Positions 40,597 through 50,651 of a stretch of DNA of 64,000 nucleotides are shown piece after piece. Positions within the stretch are counted from its first letter, which is position 1. The number at the start of each line of letters is the position of its first letter. Source of the DNA: Lentibacillus kapialis. GTDB lineage: Bacteria; Bacillota; Bacilli; Bacillales; Amphibacillaceae. The DNA lies in NCBI RefSeq assembly GCF_014646635.1, contig NZ_BMNQ01000003.1, positions 62,001 to 126,000 on the forward strand, written 5' to 3'. The notes beneath the pieces were generated by a model. The model had not been told where the DNA came from and searched no databases. It worked only from the letters and a program-made list of their open reading frames with translations. The position numbers were made by a program, and so were the translations under genes.

Positions 40597-43404
40597 TTAA
40601 AACCATTCCTGTACTTTTTTCATGAGTGTGTATGTTGAATCATGTGTAATTGGGACAGCTGGGATTGATTCCGTGAAATATTTCCCATATCGCGCTTTCA
40701 TAACACGTGCATCGCATACGAACACAACACCGCGATCATTTGCAGAACGGATGAGCCTGCCGAATCCCTGTTTGAATCGGATAACAGCATTTGGTAAGGC
40801 TAATTCAAAAAAAGGATTTTTGCCTTCATTCTTTAACAGATTTGACTTTGCTTCATATACGGGATGATTCGGCGGCTGAAATGGCAGCCGTACAATCATA
40901 AGACATGATAAATCCTCGCCGGGGATATCGACGCCTTCCCAGAAGGAGCTTGTTCCCAACAGAATGGATTGGCTGAATGTTTGGAAATTCTTTTTTAATC
41001 TTGATCTGCTACCGCTTGATATTCCTTGAGCGATCAACATAAACAGGCTTGTATCAATCGTCTCCCTCAAGAGATAGTAAGCCTTTCTGAGCATGTCATA
41101 TGAGGTGAATAAGACAAGCATTCTGCCATCTGTAATTTGTGCCAGCGATATAATGGCATCGCAAACAGCGGCTACGAATTCATCCAATGAACTGTGCCTA
41201 ATATCGGGGAAGTCATCCGGTATCATCAACTGCACCTGATTTTGATAGGAAAACGGTGAGTTTACTTTTGTCGTCATGACATTTTCCGGTGTCAGCCCGA
41301 GTCTTTGCTGAATGAATGAAAATGTATTCCGGATTGACAGTGTCGCACTGGTCAATACAACACTTTCTTTTTGGGTGAAAAAGTCGTTTGCCAATAAAGT
41401 CGAAATATCTGTCGGTTCACTATACAGATACACAGCATTTCTGGCACCATATGCCTCCATTTCTATCCATTTCACCTCAGCGTGTTCACTTTTCGTTAAA
41501 AACAGCTGTTCCATCCGGTCGATAATTGATTGGAGTGCCTCTGTGTGCATATTCAAGTCTTCCAAATAGTGATTTTCCCGTATTTCATTGGATTCGAGCT
41601 CTTGTTTTAATGACGAAAGCAAATGAATCAGATCACGCAGATAAAAGGTTAGCCTGCTTACTATTTCCTTTATGACACCCCATTTTTCAGGATCTTCATT
41701 TTCATCGTCAAAACGATACTGTATTCTGCCGGTATCACTCAGGGATTTATCTTTTTGTCTCTGATCAATAACATATTGAAACAGTGTGCGAAATAGATCA
41801 TCGACTTCATATTTAGTATTCCCGAAAATATTATCCCAGCCCTCACTTGAAAAAACGTTATCATCGCTAAGGGGGGTATTCATAAGCAATTTTCCGAGCC
41901 AGTCGTCTTGGTCTGTACTCCCTATCTGAGACAGCGTGTTTTGTACCTGAACGTAATGCAATGTTAAACCGTAATGTTTGGAGGCTGTTTCTTCCAAATG
42001 ATGTGCTTCATCAATAATTGCTTTGTCATAAGATGGCAGTAACTGATAATTATTAAACATATCCGTACATAACAAGGCATGATTCGTGATCAGAATATCT
42101 GCCTGTTGTGCTTTCCTGCGGGCTCGTTGATAATATGACCGCGAAAACCATGGCGATGATGGATCGATAGCACCTTCCTTCTCCGTGGAAATCTGTTTAT
42201 AGAATATATAACCATTCGATGGAAGTTGAATCTCATCTATATCCCCTGTTTCAGTTTCTGTCAACCAGACGAGCAACATGGCTTTTGTCAATGTGACATC
42301 GTAATTTTCTGTCCGTTCAGAAGCCAGTGCACGTTCAAATTTTTCCAGGCTTATATAGTGTTGTTTGCCTTTCAAGAGTGCTACACGAAACGGCAGGGAT
42401 ACAAGTTGGTGGATTAATGGAATTTCATTATCCAGCAATTGTGACTGCAATTGTGTGGTATATGTGCTGATCACGATTTTTTTATTTTGGGTTATCGCTT
42501 CATAAACCGCCGGCAGTAAGTAAGCTAATGTTTTCCCTGTGCCGGTTTCTGCTTCAATAAGCGCATGTTTTTTCGTCTTAAAGGCATCGAATACTGTTTC
42601 GGACATTTCCCGTTGCCCACTGCGTTTTTCATACTTGGACATATGCTGTTCCATGGCACCGCCGGCCTCATATATTTCATCAAGAAAGCTACCAAAAAAG
42701 GAATGAAAGTCCTGTCTTTCCGGTTTGATATCAGTTGTTTTTTTGATAGCCAATCCCCGATATATATCCATATATTCATGTTCATCACTTGAGAAAGCAA
42801 GCGCTTGGTACTGTTCGGACAGTATGGTATTCAAATCTGATTTCATGCCCTTTTCCAGCTTAAGCATGTGAGCAATGGTTTCATAAGGAAGTTGCCTGAG
42901 TTTTTGCATTAAGGTTAAGAGTAATTTTGCAGTCATATGCGCATCTGCTAATGCACGATGTGGTTCACCATGTGTAATCTGAAAATAATCCGCCAACTGT
43001 CCCAATTTAAAACCCGGGGCTTGGGGATAAAGAATACGGGCAAGTTCTACTGTATCCAATGCCGGATTACGCAGTTCTGAAAAACCGCTCGTGTATAGTT
43101 CACCATTCAAAAACCCTAAGTCAAACGGTACATTATGTGCCACAAGATAACTATTTTCGAACAAGGCTGTTATTTTGGCTGCTTTGTCCTGAAATAGCGG
43201 GGCATTCTGAACCTCTGCATCCGTTATGCCTGTCAAATTAGTTACAAAAGCTGGAATTGGTTTGTTTGGGTTAAAAAATGTGGAAAATTCGTCGACAATG
43301 TTATCATTTTCGATTACGACGATTCCAATTTCGATAATTTTATCAGAATTTGCCGGTGAATGTCCTGTTGTTTCGAGGTCGACAACAACAAACCTTTCAT
43401 TCAT
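40597..43404 (-). CDS. dinG: DinG-type helicase with N-terminal 3'-5' exonuclease domain
   Basis: 935 residues. DEDDh exonuclease at about 1-170 (VVDLETTGH at the start; HNVPFDLGFL; HRALADAHMTAKLL), then an XPD-like superfamily 2 helicase with Walker A EAETGTGKT, the DEAH box IIDEAHHLEE and C-terminal motif GRLIRSANDRG. The iron-sulfur cysteines of Proteobacterial DinG are absent, as is usual in the Bacillus form. It is thought to act in DNA repair; in Staphylococcus the homologue behaves mainly as a nuclease. In B. subtilis panBCD follow upstream; here a repeat R3 lies in that place. Confidence 0.93.
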   Translation of the reverse strand: MNERFVVVDLETTGHSPANSDKIIEIGIVVIENDNIVDEFSTFFNPNKPIPAFVTNLTGITDAEVQNAPLFQDKAAKITALFENSYLVAHNVPFDLGFLNGELYTSGFSELRNPALDTVELARILYPQAPGFKLGQLADYFQITHGEPHRALADAHMTAKLLLTLMQKLRQLPYETIAHMLKLEKGMKSDLNTILSEQYQALAFSSDEHEYMDIYRGLAIKKTTDIKPERQDFHSFFGSFLDEIYEAGGAMEQHMSKYEKRSGQREMSETVFDAFKTKKHALIEAETGTGKTLAYLLPAVYEAITQNKKIVISTYTTQLQSQLLDNEIPLIHQLVSLPFRVALLKGKQHYISLEKFERALASERTENYDVTLTKAMLLVWLTETETGDIDEIQLPSNGYIFYKQISTEKEGAIDPSSPWFSRSYYQRARRKAQQADILITNHALLCTDMFNNYQLLPSYDKAIIDEAHHLEETASKHYGLTLHYVQVQNTLSQIGSTDQDDWLGKLLMNTPLSDDNVFSSEGWDNIFGNTKYEVDDLFRTLFQYVIDQRQKDKSLSDTGRIQYRFDDENEDPEKWGVIKEIVSRLTFYLRDLIHLLSSLKQELESNEIRENHYLEDLNMHTEALQSIIDRMEQLFLTKSEHAEVKWIEMEAYGARNAVYLYSEPTDISTLLANDFFTQKESVVLTSATLSIRNTFSFIQQRLGLTPENVMTTKVNSPFSYQNQVQLMIPDDFPDIRHSSLDEFVAAVCDAIISLAQITDGRMLVLFTSYDMLRKAYYLLRETIDTSLFMLIAQGISSGSRSRLKKNFQTFSQSILLGTSSFWEGVDIPGEDLSCLMIVRLPFQPPNHPVYEAKSNLLKNEGKNPFFELALPNAVIRFKQGFGRLIRSANDRGVVFVCDARVMKARYGKYFTESIPAVPITHDSTYTLMKKVQEWF

Positions 43405-43435
43405 AAAGCCACCTTACTCTCAATTAAACGTATTA

Positions 43436-43564
43436 GAGGTTGTTCAAAAAGTCCGGTAAAAATGACACTTTGAATTTCTTCGTTGGCTTGTTTCTCCGCT
43501 GCTCGAAACTGCGCCGCCTCGAACTTCTTGGTCCTTTTTATCCTCCTTTTTGAACACGCACTAT
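43436..43564 (+). repeat. dispersed repeat family R3, copy 2
   Basis: About 129 bp from GAGGTTGTTCAAAAAGTCCG to CTTTTTGAACACGCACT, nearly identical to the copy at 16.9 kb but without its 30-bp insertion. The ends are inverted repeats (GTTCAAAAAG/CTTTTTGAAC). Confidence 0.85.
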
Positions 43565-43590
43565 TACAATGAAATTTAGAAACGATTAAT

Positions 43591-44574
43591 TTATTTCCGG
43601 AACCATTCTATTTCGCCGGAATAAATTTTGCGAAGTTCGTTAATTTCATTCCGGACAAGCAGTGCACCATCTTCAGCAATACCGGTGAAAATCGCATCCA
43701 GCGTTTCCCCATTTGTCCGAATCCGGATTGCTTCTCCGATTTTATATCCATATGATTCCCATTTATATTTCACATTGGTAAAGCCATCTTGGATAAACAT
43801 ATCATAAGCTCTCTCAAAATACATTAAGATTTGCTGTATGATTTGTACGATTTTCTGTTCCTCACCTGTTTCCAATTTAAGTGACGTTGCCTTATTGCTG
43901 AGTTCGTCGGGGAAGTCATTATATGATTGACTGACGTTTATCCCAAGGCCTACCACGATATATTGGATTCGATCCTGTTCAGCTTGCATTTCAGTCAAAA
44001 TGCCAGCTGTTTTTTTATCTTGTATTAATAGATCGTTTGGCCATTTAATTTTGGGCTCGGCCGTTGTGTATGTTGCAATAACATCCGCCAGAACGGTGGC
44101 CGTCAGCAATGTCAGCTGCGGGGCCGCGGCAGGGGGAATCGACGGGCGCAGTATCATGCTCATCCAGATGCCCTTATTTTTGGTCGAATGCCACTGATGC
44201 GTCATCCGTCCTTTCCCTTCAGTCTGTTCATCGGCAATGACAATTGTTCCATGTTCGGCGTTTTCCTGTGCAGCCTGGTGGGCTACTTGCTGTGTCGAAT
44301 GTGTTGTTATCTTATGAATGATATTTCTTCCCAGCCAATTTGTCTGCAACCCCCAGCGTAATGTGTTGGCACTCACTTTGTCCGGGAACTTGGCAATTCT
44401 GTAACCTCTTCGTCGAATGCCCTCAATTTCATATCCGTCCTTTTCCAATTCCTTCATATGTTTCCATATTGCACTGCGGGATATATTCAATTTTTCAGAA
44501 AGAAACTGTCCTGAGACATATTGATGATCAGTTGTTTCCAGAAGTTCAATTAGCCGGTAGCGTGTCGATACCAT
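43591..44574 (-). CDS. birA: bifunctional biotin ligase and biotin repressor
   Basis: 327 residues from the ATG at 44574 with AAAGGA 9 bases upstream; the ATG 9 bases earlier abuts that site. N-terminal winged helix (SGQFLSEKLNISRSAIWKHM), a catalytic core with TEGKGRMTHQWHS (biotin loop) and KWPNDLLI, and an SH3-like C-terminus. It attaches biotin to carboxylases and represses biotin genes. The start lies inside the end of the upstream cca gene, with about 25 bases overlap. Confidence 0.93.
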   Translation of the reverse strand: MVSTRYRLIELLETTDHQYVSGQFLSEKLNISRSAIWKHMKELEKDGYEIEGIRRRGYRIAKFPDKVSANTLRWGLQTNWLGRNIIHKITTHSTQQVAHQAAQENAEHGTIVIADEQTEGKGRMTHQWHSTKNKGIWMSMILRPSIPPAAAPQLTLLTATVLADVIATYTTAEPKIKWPNDLLIQDKKTAGILTEMQAEQDRIQYIVVGLGINVSQSYNDFPDELSNKATSLKLETGEEQKIVQIIQQILMYFERAYDMFIQDGFTNVKYKWESYGYKIGEAIRIRTNGETLDAIFTGIAEDGALLVRNEINELRKIYSGEIEWFRK

Positions 44575-45764
44575 TTTACCCATTCCTTTAACGCATTCTT
44601 ATCATTGCTGAGATGGCCAGTGACCACCCGCTTTTCTACTTGCTTCAATGTATTAGCTATCCATGGCCCGGGCTGTCGTTGCGGAAAAAGTCGCCTTAGA
44701 TCTGTTCCGTTAATCGCCAAGTCATGCATGGAATGAATTGGCAGATGATGAGCCATATTATGAACCGTTTGCTCAGATAAGTGGTCATCAAACAGCATAT
44801 TCACCAATAAGGTGAAATCACTGTGACCGGTTGTATGCAGTTTATATATGAGCCATGGACTCAATCCGCTGCATTGATAATGGTACAGTGCCTCATTAAA
44901 AGATTCTGCTTCATTTTTGATTTTATTAGAACATTTCCATTGTTTCACCCATGTATCAATGGATATGGCTGGTACAGCAACATGCAGCATAGCAATAACC
45001 GCGCCAAAAGATTGCAATGGTTTGAGATGAGCCGGCAGTCGGTTGATGATAGCCGGATTATCTTTAAAAACAGGCAAATGCTTCTCTAAGTGCAGCCATT
45101 TGAAAAAATCCATGCCAGTTTTAATGTATGGTCCTGCAAAGAATTTCGCTGTTTCCTGTAAGATGCGTTCCACTGCTATTGCATTCAATTCACTTATAAC
45201 GAATTGCATTGCCTTTAATGTGTGCTCCTCCAGCGAGAATCCCAGCTGGCTTGAAAAACGGAGGGCACGCATGATGCGCAGAGGATCCTCGGCAAAGCGG
45301 TCATAGCCGTTTCCAACTGTACGTATAATCCTTTTTTGAATGTCCTTCTCCCCATCAAACAAATCGATTAAGCAACCTGTTTTGTCCATTGCCAAAGCAT
45401 TGATTGTAAAATCACGGCGCTTTAAGTCCTGATCAATCGTTTTAACGAAATGAACTGAGTCAGGATGCCGCTGATCGGAGTAGTCAGCGTCCACCCGAAA
45501 TGTTGTTACTTCATATGATTGATGGTCGTACCGAACGATGACCGTCCCGTGACTCAGGCCTACCGGAATGACCTTATTGAACATTTCCTGAATGACCTCC
45601 GGACGCGCGGATGTGGCAATATCGATATCTTCTATATGCCGGTGCAGCAAGAGATCGCGAATACATCCGCCCACAAAATAGGCGTCGTAACCATATGATT
45701 CGATTCGTTTTAAAACCCCGATTGCTTGTCTGAACTGTTTGGTAAATCGCACCGACATCACCAT
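44550..45764 (-). CDS. cca: CCA-adding tRNA nucleotidyltransferase
   Basis: 404 residues, class II type. The catalytic region is FVGGCIRDLLLHRHIEDIDI with the two metal-binding Asp residues, and the RRDFTINALAMD motif follows. It adds or repairs the CCA end of tRNAs. The ATG lies 2 bp after the bshA stop; no strong ribosome site is seen, so it may rely on coupling. Same order (bshA-cca-birA) as in B. subtilis. Confidence 0.94.
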   Translation of the reverse strand: MVMSVRFTKQFRQAIGVLKRIESYGYDAYFVGGCIRDLLLHRHIEDIDIATSARPEVIQEMFNKVIPVGLSHGTVIVRYDHQSYEVTTFRVDADYSDQRHPDSVHFVKTIDQDLKRRDFTINALAMDKTGCLIDLFDGEKDIQKRIIRTVGNGYDRFAEDPLRIMRALRFSSQLGFSLEEHTLKAMQFVISELNAIAVERILQETAKFFAGPYIKTGMDFFKWLHLEKHLPVFKDNPAIINRLPAHLKPLQSFGAVIAMLHVAVPAISIDTWVKQWKCSNKIKNEAESFNEALYHYQCSGLSPWLIYKLHTTGHSDFTLLVNMLFDDHLSEQTVHNMAHHLPIHSMHDLAINGTDLRRLFPQRQPGPWIANTLKQVEKRVVTGHLSNDKNALKEWVKWYRHATG

Positions 45765-45766
45765 CT

Positions 45767-46897
45767 TTAATATGAATTCGTCATCAGTTGGTCATATAAA
45801 TCGATATATTGCTGCACAATGTCCTGTGAATAGAAAACATTTCTTGCATGTTTTAAAGCATTAACGGAAAATTGTTTTAGCAGTGAGTCATTTTGCAACA
45901 AATCAATAGCATATGCTGAGGCTTGGTCAATATCCCCCAGTTCGACGATAAACCCCGTTTCATTGTGTTCAATTACTTCAGGGATACCACCAATATTTGT
46001 ACCAATACAAGGTACCTCGCATGACATAGCTTCTAACAGGACAAGGCCGAAACTTTCCTTTTCAGACATGAGCAATTTTAAGTCCGAGATCGATAATAAA
46101 TCACCGACATTTTTTTGTTTGCCTAAAAACAATACATTTTCAGCTAACCCCATTTTTTCAACAAGTTGATGCATTTCGGAATACTCTGGACCATCCCCAA
46201 CTAAAAGCAGTTTTGCATTCATTTTTTCCTGAATTTGCCGGAAAGTAGCAATTACATCCTGCACCCGTTTTACTTTGCGGAAATTCGAAATATGGATAAT
46301 CACTTTATCGTTCGGATTGATACCGTACTGTTCCCGGATGGATGTGTCATTATTTTTTATATAATCCGCTTCATTTACAAAATTATATATAACCTGAATG
46401 TCCTTACTGGCACCAACGACTTCATGGGTCTGTTTAACCAGGCTGTTGGATACTGCCGTAACAGCATCAGATTGTTCGATACCATGGCGGATCATTTTTT
46501 TTAATGAATGGTCAATTCCCAGAACTGTGATATCAGTCCCATGTAAGGTTGTAACAATTTTCACATCACGTTTCGCGATGTCTTTAGCCAGTATAGCACA
46601 GATAGCATGCGGCATGGCATAATGGACATGAAGAATATCGAGCTGTTCTTGATCAATGACTTCTGCCATCTTGTTAGCAAGTGCCAGGTCAAATGGCGGA
46701 TATTGAAAAACAGGATAATGATTAAGCTCAACCTCGTGATAATAAATGTTAGGGTGAACCTGGTTTAGCCTAAATGGAAGACTCGAGGTTATAAAGTGAA
46801 TTTCATGTCCCTGTTCAGCCATCAGTATGCCAAGCTCTGTGGCGATTACTCCCGAACCTCCGACTGTTGGATAGCACGTTATACCGATTTTTTTCAT
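45767..46897 (-). CDS. bshA: bacillithiol synthesis glycosyltransferase BshA
   Basis: 376 residues, GT4 family. It joins UDP-GlcNAc and L-malate in the first step of bacillithiol synthesis, the low-molecular-weight thiol of Bacilli. The N-terminal [19 protein letters not shown] loop and the C-terminal [21 protein letters not shown] nucleotide-sugar site are typical. It overlaps mgsA by 4 bases (ATGA). The gene order mgsA-bshA-cca matches B. subtilis, which supports BshA over a general glycosyltransferase. Confidence 0.93.
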   Translation of the reverse strand: MKKIGITCYPTVGGSGVIATELGILMAEQGHEIHFITSSLPFRLNQVHPNIYYHEVELNHYPVFQYPPFDLALANKMAEVIDQEQLDILHVHYAMPHAICAILAKDIAKRDVKIVTTLHGTDITVLGIDHSLKKMIRHGIEQSDAVTAVSNSLVKQTHEVVGASKDIQVIYNFVNEADYIKNNDTSIREQYGINPNDKVIIHISNFRKVKRVQDVIATFRQIQEKMNAKLLLVGDGPEYSEMHQLVEKMGLAENVLFLGKQKNVGDLLSISDLKLLMSEKESFGLVLLEAMSCEVPCIGTNIGGIPEVIEHNETGFIVELGDIDQASAYAIDLLQNDSLLKQFSVNALKHARNVFYSQDIVQQYIDLYDQLMTNSY

Positions 46898-47316
46898 GTT
46901 CTCTTACCTTCTTGCTGATTTTGTTTTATAATTTGCCGCCACTCAAAATCACCTCTGGATAGTGCCTGAATCATTATTTCAGCAGCTGCGGGGTTGGTTG
47001 CCAACGGAATCAAATGTACATCGCTCAACCGCATTAAAGCACTGACATCTGGTTCATGTGGTTGTGCAGTCAACGGATCCCTGAAAAAGATAATGGCATC
47101 CATTTCATTGTTGGCTATTTTGGCACCGATTTGTTGATCACCACCGAGTGGACCGGACTGAAAGCGGTGAACCGTTAGCCCGGCTCCATCCGCAATTTTT
47201 TTGCCGGTAGTCCCTGTTGCAAACAGCTGGTGATTTTTCAGGACATGTTTGTATGCAACCGTAAAGTTTATGATATCCTGCTTTTTTTTATCGTGCGCTA
47301 TCAATGCGATATTCAT
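46894..47316 (-). CDS. mgsA: methylglyoxal synthase
   Basis: 140 residues from the ATG at 47316 with GGCGGAG 5-6 bases upstream. It converts dihydroxyacetone phosphate into methylglyoxal. Recognised pattern: [15 protein letters not shown] at the start, ATGTTGKKI (phosphate-binding), [14 protein letters not shown] and [15 protein letters not shown] with the active-site Asp. Next to bshA, whose product bacillithiol helps detoxify methylglyoxal, so the pair makes sense together. Confidence 0.94.
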   Translation of the reverse strand: MNIALIAHDKKKQDIINFTVAYKHVLKNHQLFATGTTGKKIADGAGLTVHRFQSGPLGGDQQIGAKIANNEMDAIIFFRDPLTAQPHEPDVSALMRLSDVHLIPLATNPAAAEIMIQALSRGDFEWRQIIKQNQQEGKRT

Positions 47317-47328
47317 CAATATCTCCGC

Positions 47329-48126
47329 CTATTCAAGAATATTTTCCAGTCCATAGATGAGTTTATCTGATTCCATCACTTTATTGACAGATAGTTTAAC
47401 ACCTTCCATAAACGATGCACGATTGTATGAGTCATGCTTAACTGTCAATGTTTGGCCAGGACCCCCAAACAGTACTTCCTGATGCGCTATTAAACCTGGC
47501 AACCGTAAGCTGTGAATATGAATGCCATCTGTTTCAGCTCCACGTGCACCGTTAAGAGTCTCTTTCTCATCGGGATGGCCCTGCTGTTTGGATTGGCGCG
47601 TTTCCTGTATCATATTTGCAGTTTTGACTGCCGTACCGGAAGGCGCATCCAGTTTTTGATCATGATGTTTCTCAATGATTTCCACATCCGGTAAATATTT
47701 GGCGGCCGTTTTGGCGAATTGCATCATCAGAACGGCTCCTATTGCAAAATTAGGAGCTATAAGGCAGCCGGTACCATGGGTGGTCGATAAATCTGCCAAT
47801 GCCTCAATTTGTTCTTGGGTGAAGCCTGAAGTTCCCACTACCGGGCGTATGTCATATAAAAGAGAAAGCTTAGTATGTTCAAATCCAACATCCGGAGTTG
47901 TTAAATCGATAAACACATCGGCATCCGTTTCCTGAAAACATTGTTCCGGATCCTCATATATTGGAATATCTAATGCAGGAAGTGATTCAATATCTTTTAA
48001 TGCTTTACCTCCATTTTTACGGTCGATACAAGCAACAAGGTCAAATGTGTCTTCATTATTTACCATTCGAACAGCTTCTGACCCCATCTTCCCGCGTGGT
48101 CCGGCTATTATGATCTTAATTTGCAT
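47329..48126 (-). CDS. dapB: 4-hydroxy-tetrahydrodipicolinate reductase
   Basis: 265 residues. It reduces the DapA product with NAD(P)H in lysine and diaminopimelate synthesis, needed for peptidoglycan and spore dipicolinate. The dinucleotide loop reads GPRGKMG, the Gram-positive form, and the catalytic region is [20 protein letters not shown] precedes the ATG. It follows ypjD and leads dapB-mgsA-bshA-cca-birA, a run with almost no gaps. Confidence 0.95.
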   Translation of the reverse strand: MQIKIIIAGPRGKMGSEAVRMVNNEDTFDLVACIDRKNGGKALKDIESLPALDIPIYEDPEQCFQETDADVFIDLTTPDVGFEHTKLSLLYDIRPVVGTSGFTQEQIEALADLSTTHGTGCLIAPNFAIGAVLMMQFAKTAAKYLPDVEIIEKHHDQKLDAPSGTAVKTANMIQETRQSKQQGHPDEKETLNGARGAETDGIHIHSLRLPGLIAHQEVLFGGPGQTLTVKHDSYNRASFMEGVKLSVNKVMESDKLIYGLENILE

Positions 48127-48167
48127 TGTTTGGGCCTCCTATTGTCATGATTATTTTTACATCTCTT

Positions 48168-48503
48168 TTATTTGTGTGTCCAACGATCGCTGTCCCGGGT
48201 TTCGATTTTACTGATTGAACGCGCAAAAGCTTCGGATAAATTAATATCCAGCGCGTTAGCAAAACACGTTAAAACAAACATGACATCGCCAAGCTCTTCT
48301 TCTACGGTTTTTTCTTTCTCTGTGCTTTTCTTAGGTTTTTCGCCGTAGTAATGATTGATTTCACGAGCGAGTTCACCCGTTTCCTCACTAAGTCTGGCCA
48401 TCAGACTTAGGGGTGAGAAATATCCTTCTTTAAACTGTGAAATATAGGCGTCCACTCTTTTTTGGATTTCTTCAGTCGTGTATTGCGGATGATCAGTTGT
48501 CAT
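48168..48503 (-). CDS. ypjD: MazG-like nucleotide pyrophosphohydrolase
   Basis: 111 residues, a single MazG-type all-helix domain. Metal-binding acids are in EETGELAREINHYYG and VEEELGDVMFVL. Likely cleaves non-canonical or excess NTPs; B. subtilis YpjD has the same place before dapB. An in-frame KPKKSTEKEKT linker separates the two helical pairs. The ATG has GAGGG about 6 bases upstream. Confidence 0.85.
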   Translation of the reverse strand: MTTDHPQYTTEEIQKRVDAYISQFKEGYFSPLSLMARLSEETGELAREINHYYGEKPKKSTEKEKTVEEELGDVMFVLTCFANALDINLSEAFARSISKIETRDSDRWTHK

Positions 48504-48645
48504 ATAATCCCTCTCTGTATAAATTTAATCTCTTTTTATGTTAGCTAAAAGGGATTATTTTGACAAATCATTGGACTTTTGACTTTGCAGATTAATTGTC
48601 TATAATGGAAAAAGCATCTATTCGGATCGATTGGGAGGTCAATTG

Positions 48646-49515
48646 ATGATATTTGGTTTAAAACTTAAAAATATTGTATTTATTTTATTTGGTTCCGCTA
48701 TTTTTTCATTTGGGATTGTCCATTTTAATATGCAAAATAATCTTGGTGAAGGTGGCTTTACCGGTATAACCTTACTTTTGTATTTTTTATGGGAATGGGA
48801 TCCGGCCGTCTCCAACATTGTACTTAATGTTCCTGTCTTTTTCATCGGGTGGAAATTTCTCGGGCGCAATACATTCATTTACACAATCATTGGGACGCTG
48901 GCTGTATCATTGTTTCTGGCTATATTTCAAATTAATCCGATAGCAATTGATCTGCAATCGGATATGACGCTAGCTTCCCTTTTTGCTGGTGTATTTATCG
49001 GTATAGGTTTGGGTATTATTTTTCGTTATGGCGGCACAACCGGCGGTGTTGATATTATTGCAAGGATTGTCAATAAGTACGTCGGCTGGAGTATGGGCAG
49101 AACGATGTTTCTATTTGACTTTTTTGTTATCGCAACATCCATAGCTGCTTATCTTGACATGGTGCAAGGCATGTATACACTCTTAGCCGTTTATATTGGA
49201 GCAAGAGTGATTGATTTCATCCAAGAAGGTGCCTATACAGCGCGCGGTGCAACAATCATCTCTGGTCAAAGTGAATATATTGCGGGTGCCATCAATAAAG
49301 AAATGGACCGAGGTGTAACGGTATTGGACGGCCGAGGGAGTTTTACCGGTGAAAAGCGGGATGTGCTTTACTGTATTGTAGGCAGAAATGAAATTGTCCG
49401 GCTGAAGAATATTGTAAATGAGATTGACCCTCATGCATTTGTCGCCATGACCTCGGTACACGATGTTGTAGGTGAAGGGTTCACATTGGATGAAAATAAA
49501 AATCCGATAGAGTAA
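48646..49515 (+). CDS. ypjC: YitT family membrane protein (YpjC)
   Basis: 289 residues from the ATG at 48646 with GGGAGG 7 bases upstream. Five to six membrane helices in the first 190 residues (DUF161 type; FRYGGTTGGVDIIARI is typical), then a soluble C-terminal DUF2179 domain (RGVTVLDGRGSFTGEKRDVL). Function unknown; related proteins bind nucleotides or regulate transport. It is on the plus strand, divergent from ypjD and isolated by terminators. Confidence 0.85.
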   Translation: MIFGLKLKNIVFILFGSAIFSFGIVHFNMQNNLGEGGFTGITLLLYFLWEWDPAVSNIVLNVPVFFIGWKFLGRNTFIYTIIGTLAVSLFLAIFQINPIAIDLQSDMTLASLFAGVFIGIGLGIIFRYGGTTGGVDIIARIVNKYVGWSMGRTMFLFDFFVIATSIAAYLDMVQGMYTLLAVYIGARVIDFIQEGAYTARGATIISGQSEYIAGAINKEMDRGVTVLDGRGSFTGEKRDVLYCIVGRNEIVRLKNIVNEIDPHAFVAMTSVHDVVGEGFTLDENKNPIE

Positions 49516-49532
49516 TGTTTATTCAAATATTA

Positions 49533-49562
49533 AAGGGATGACTAACCACAGTCACCCCTTCA
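49533..49562. terminator. bidirectional terminator between ypjC and the zinc protease gene
   Basis: AAGGGATGAC and GTCACCCCTT pair (one mismatch) around TAACCACA. A/T-rich sequence lies on both sides. Confidence 0.7.
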
Positions 49563-49571
49563 ATATATTGT

Positions 49572-50252
49572 TTATTCACCGGCAGCGTAAATTAAAATAA
49601 ACCGGATTAGCTCGGCGACGGCGACCAATGCGGCAGCAACGTATGTCAATGCGGCAGCATTCAAAACCTTTTTCGTTTCGCGTTCTTCGTTATTGCGGAT
49701 AACCCCCGTTGACACAAGCTGAGCCATCGCCCTGTTGGAGGCATCAAATTCAACCGGCAACGTGACTAACTGGAATAGTACAGCCGCTGAGAAGAATATG
49801 ATTCCAAGCAATAATAAACCTTGGCTAAAAATGACACCTGCGATTATCAGGAAAATCGCCATATTCGATCCTTTTGCCGCTGCGGGAGCCAGTGAAGATC
49901 TGAAACGTAAAAATGCGTAGTCCTGTGCATCCTGTATGGCATGCCCTACTTCGTGTGCTGCAATGGCAGATGACGACATCGATTGTCCATGGAAGTTATC
50001 TGAAGATAGATTGACCGTCTTCTTTTTTGGATGATAATGGTCTGACAAGAAACCTTTCGTTTCACGAACCTCTACGTCATAAATCCCATTATCGTTAAGG
50101 ATTTTCCGCGCCACTTCAGCACCGGTCATACCGGATGATGTTGCTTTTTTGGAATATTTTTTATACGTGTTTTTTACTTTGGATTGTGCCCATAGAGGGA
50201 TAATCATCAAAAGCGCAATATAAATGATATATCCGCCAAGACCACCAAGCAT
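49572..50252 (-). CDS. YugP-like membrane zinc metallopeptidase
   Basis: 226 residues from the ATG at 50252, 7 bases after GGAGGA; an ATG 6 bases earlier is too close. Membrane helix at the start, then the zinc motif AAHEVGHAIQD (HExxH, about residue 110), a third-ligand candidate in VEFDASNRA, and three more helices. Same build as B. subtilis YugP (Zn_peptidase_2 family), role unknown. In B. subtilis yugP is elsewhere, so this gene sits inside a block otherwise like the ypj region. Confidence 0.86.
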   Translation of the reverse strand: MLGGLGGYIIYIALLMIIPLWAQSKVKNTYKKYSKKATSSGMTGAEVARKILNDNGIYDVEVRETKGFLSDHYHPKKKTVNLSSDNFHGQSMSSSAIAAHEVGHAIQDAQDYAFLRFRSSLAPAAAKGSNMAIFLIIAGVIFSQGLLLLGIIFFSAAVLFQLVTLPVEFDASNRAMAQLVSTGVIRNNEERETKKVLNAAALTYVAAALVAVAELIRFILIYAAGE

Positions 50253-50332
50253 GTTCATTCCTCCATCGTTATTTTGTGTATTTTTTAAACTATACTTTAT
50301 AAGGTCAATTTTAGTCAAAAATTAGCTGATAG

Positions 50333-50587
50333 TCAATTATTTGGATCATCATCTGTTTGTTTTTTCTTTTCGCCCTTGTATTTTCTCCAGCTGACGTAAG
50401 ATAATGTAATGGCGATGGATCCGCCAACAATTCCCACTACCCAGTAAAAAGGGGTCATGGTCATGCCGGAAGTATTATTTGCTGTAAATATCAAGGGGTG
50501 CTGCGCTGAGGCAATGGCCGGTATTGACAGAAGTGTGTAAATGTATATTCCAATCATGAAAAACAGCAAACACTTCTTGTATTTCAT
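50333..50587 (-). CDS. shortened YpjB-like sporulation protein
   Basis: 84 residues from the ATG at 50587, with GAGGTGA 7-8 bases upstream. It has a signal peptide (KYKKCLLFFMIGIYIYTLL...ASAQ), a short outer part (about 20 residues) and a C-terminal membrane helix followed by a basic tail (FYWVVGIVGGSIAITL; SWRKYKGEKKKQ). YpjB of B. subtilis occupies this place between ypjA and ypjC and is about 260 residues with the same two ends. This looks like a copy whose large middle domain has been lost. Homology is inferred from position and layout. Confidence 0.5.
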   Translation of the reverse strand: MKYKKCLLFFMIGIYIYTLLSIPAIASAQHPLIFTANNTSGMTMTPFYWVVGIVGGSIAITLSYVSWRKYKGEKKKQTDDDPNN

Positions 50588-50651
50588 GGAGGTCACCTCG
50601 CATAACTTCTTCACAATTAATGTATGTGTGGCTGTTCCATGATATAACTGG

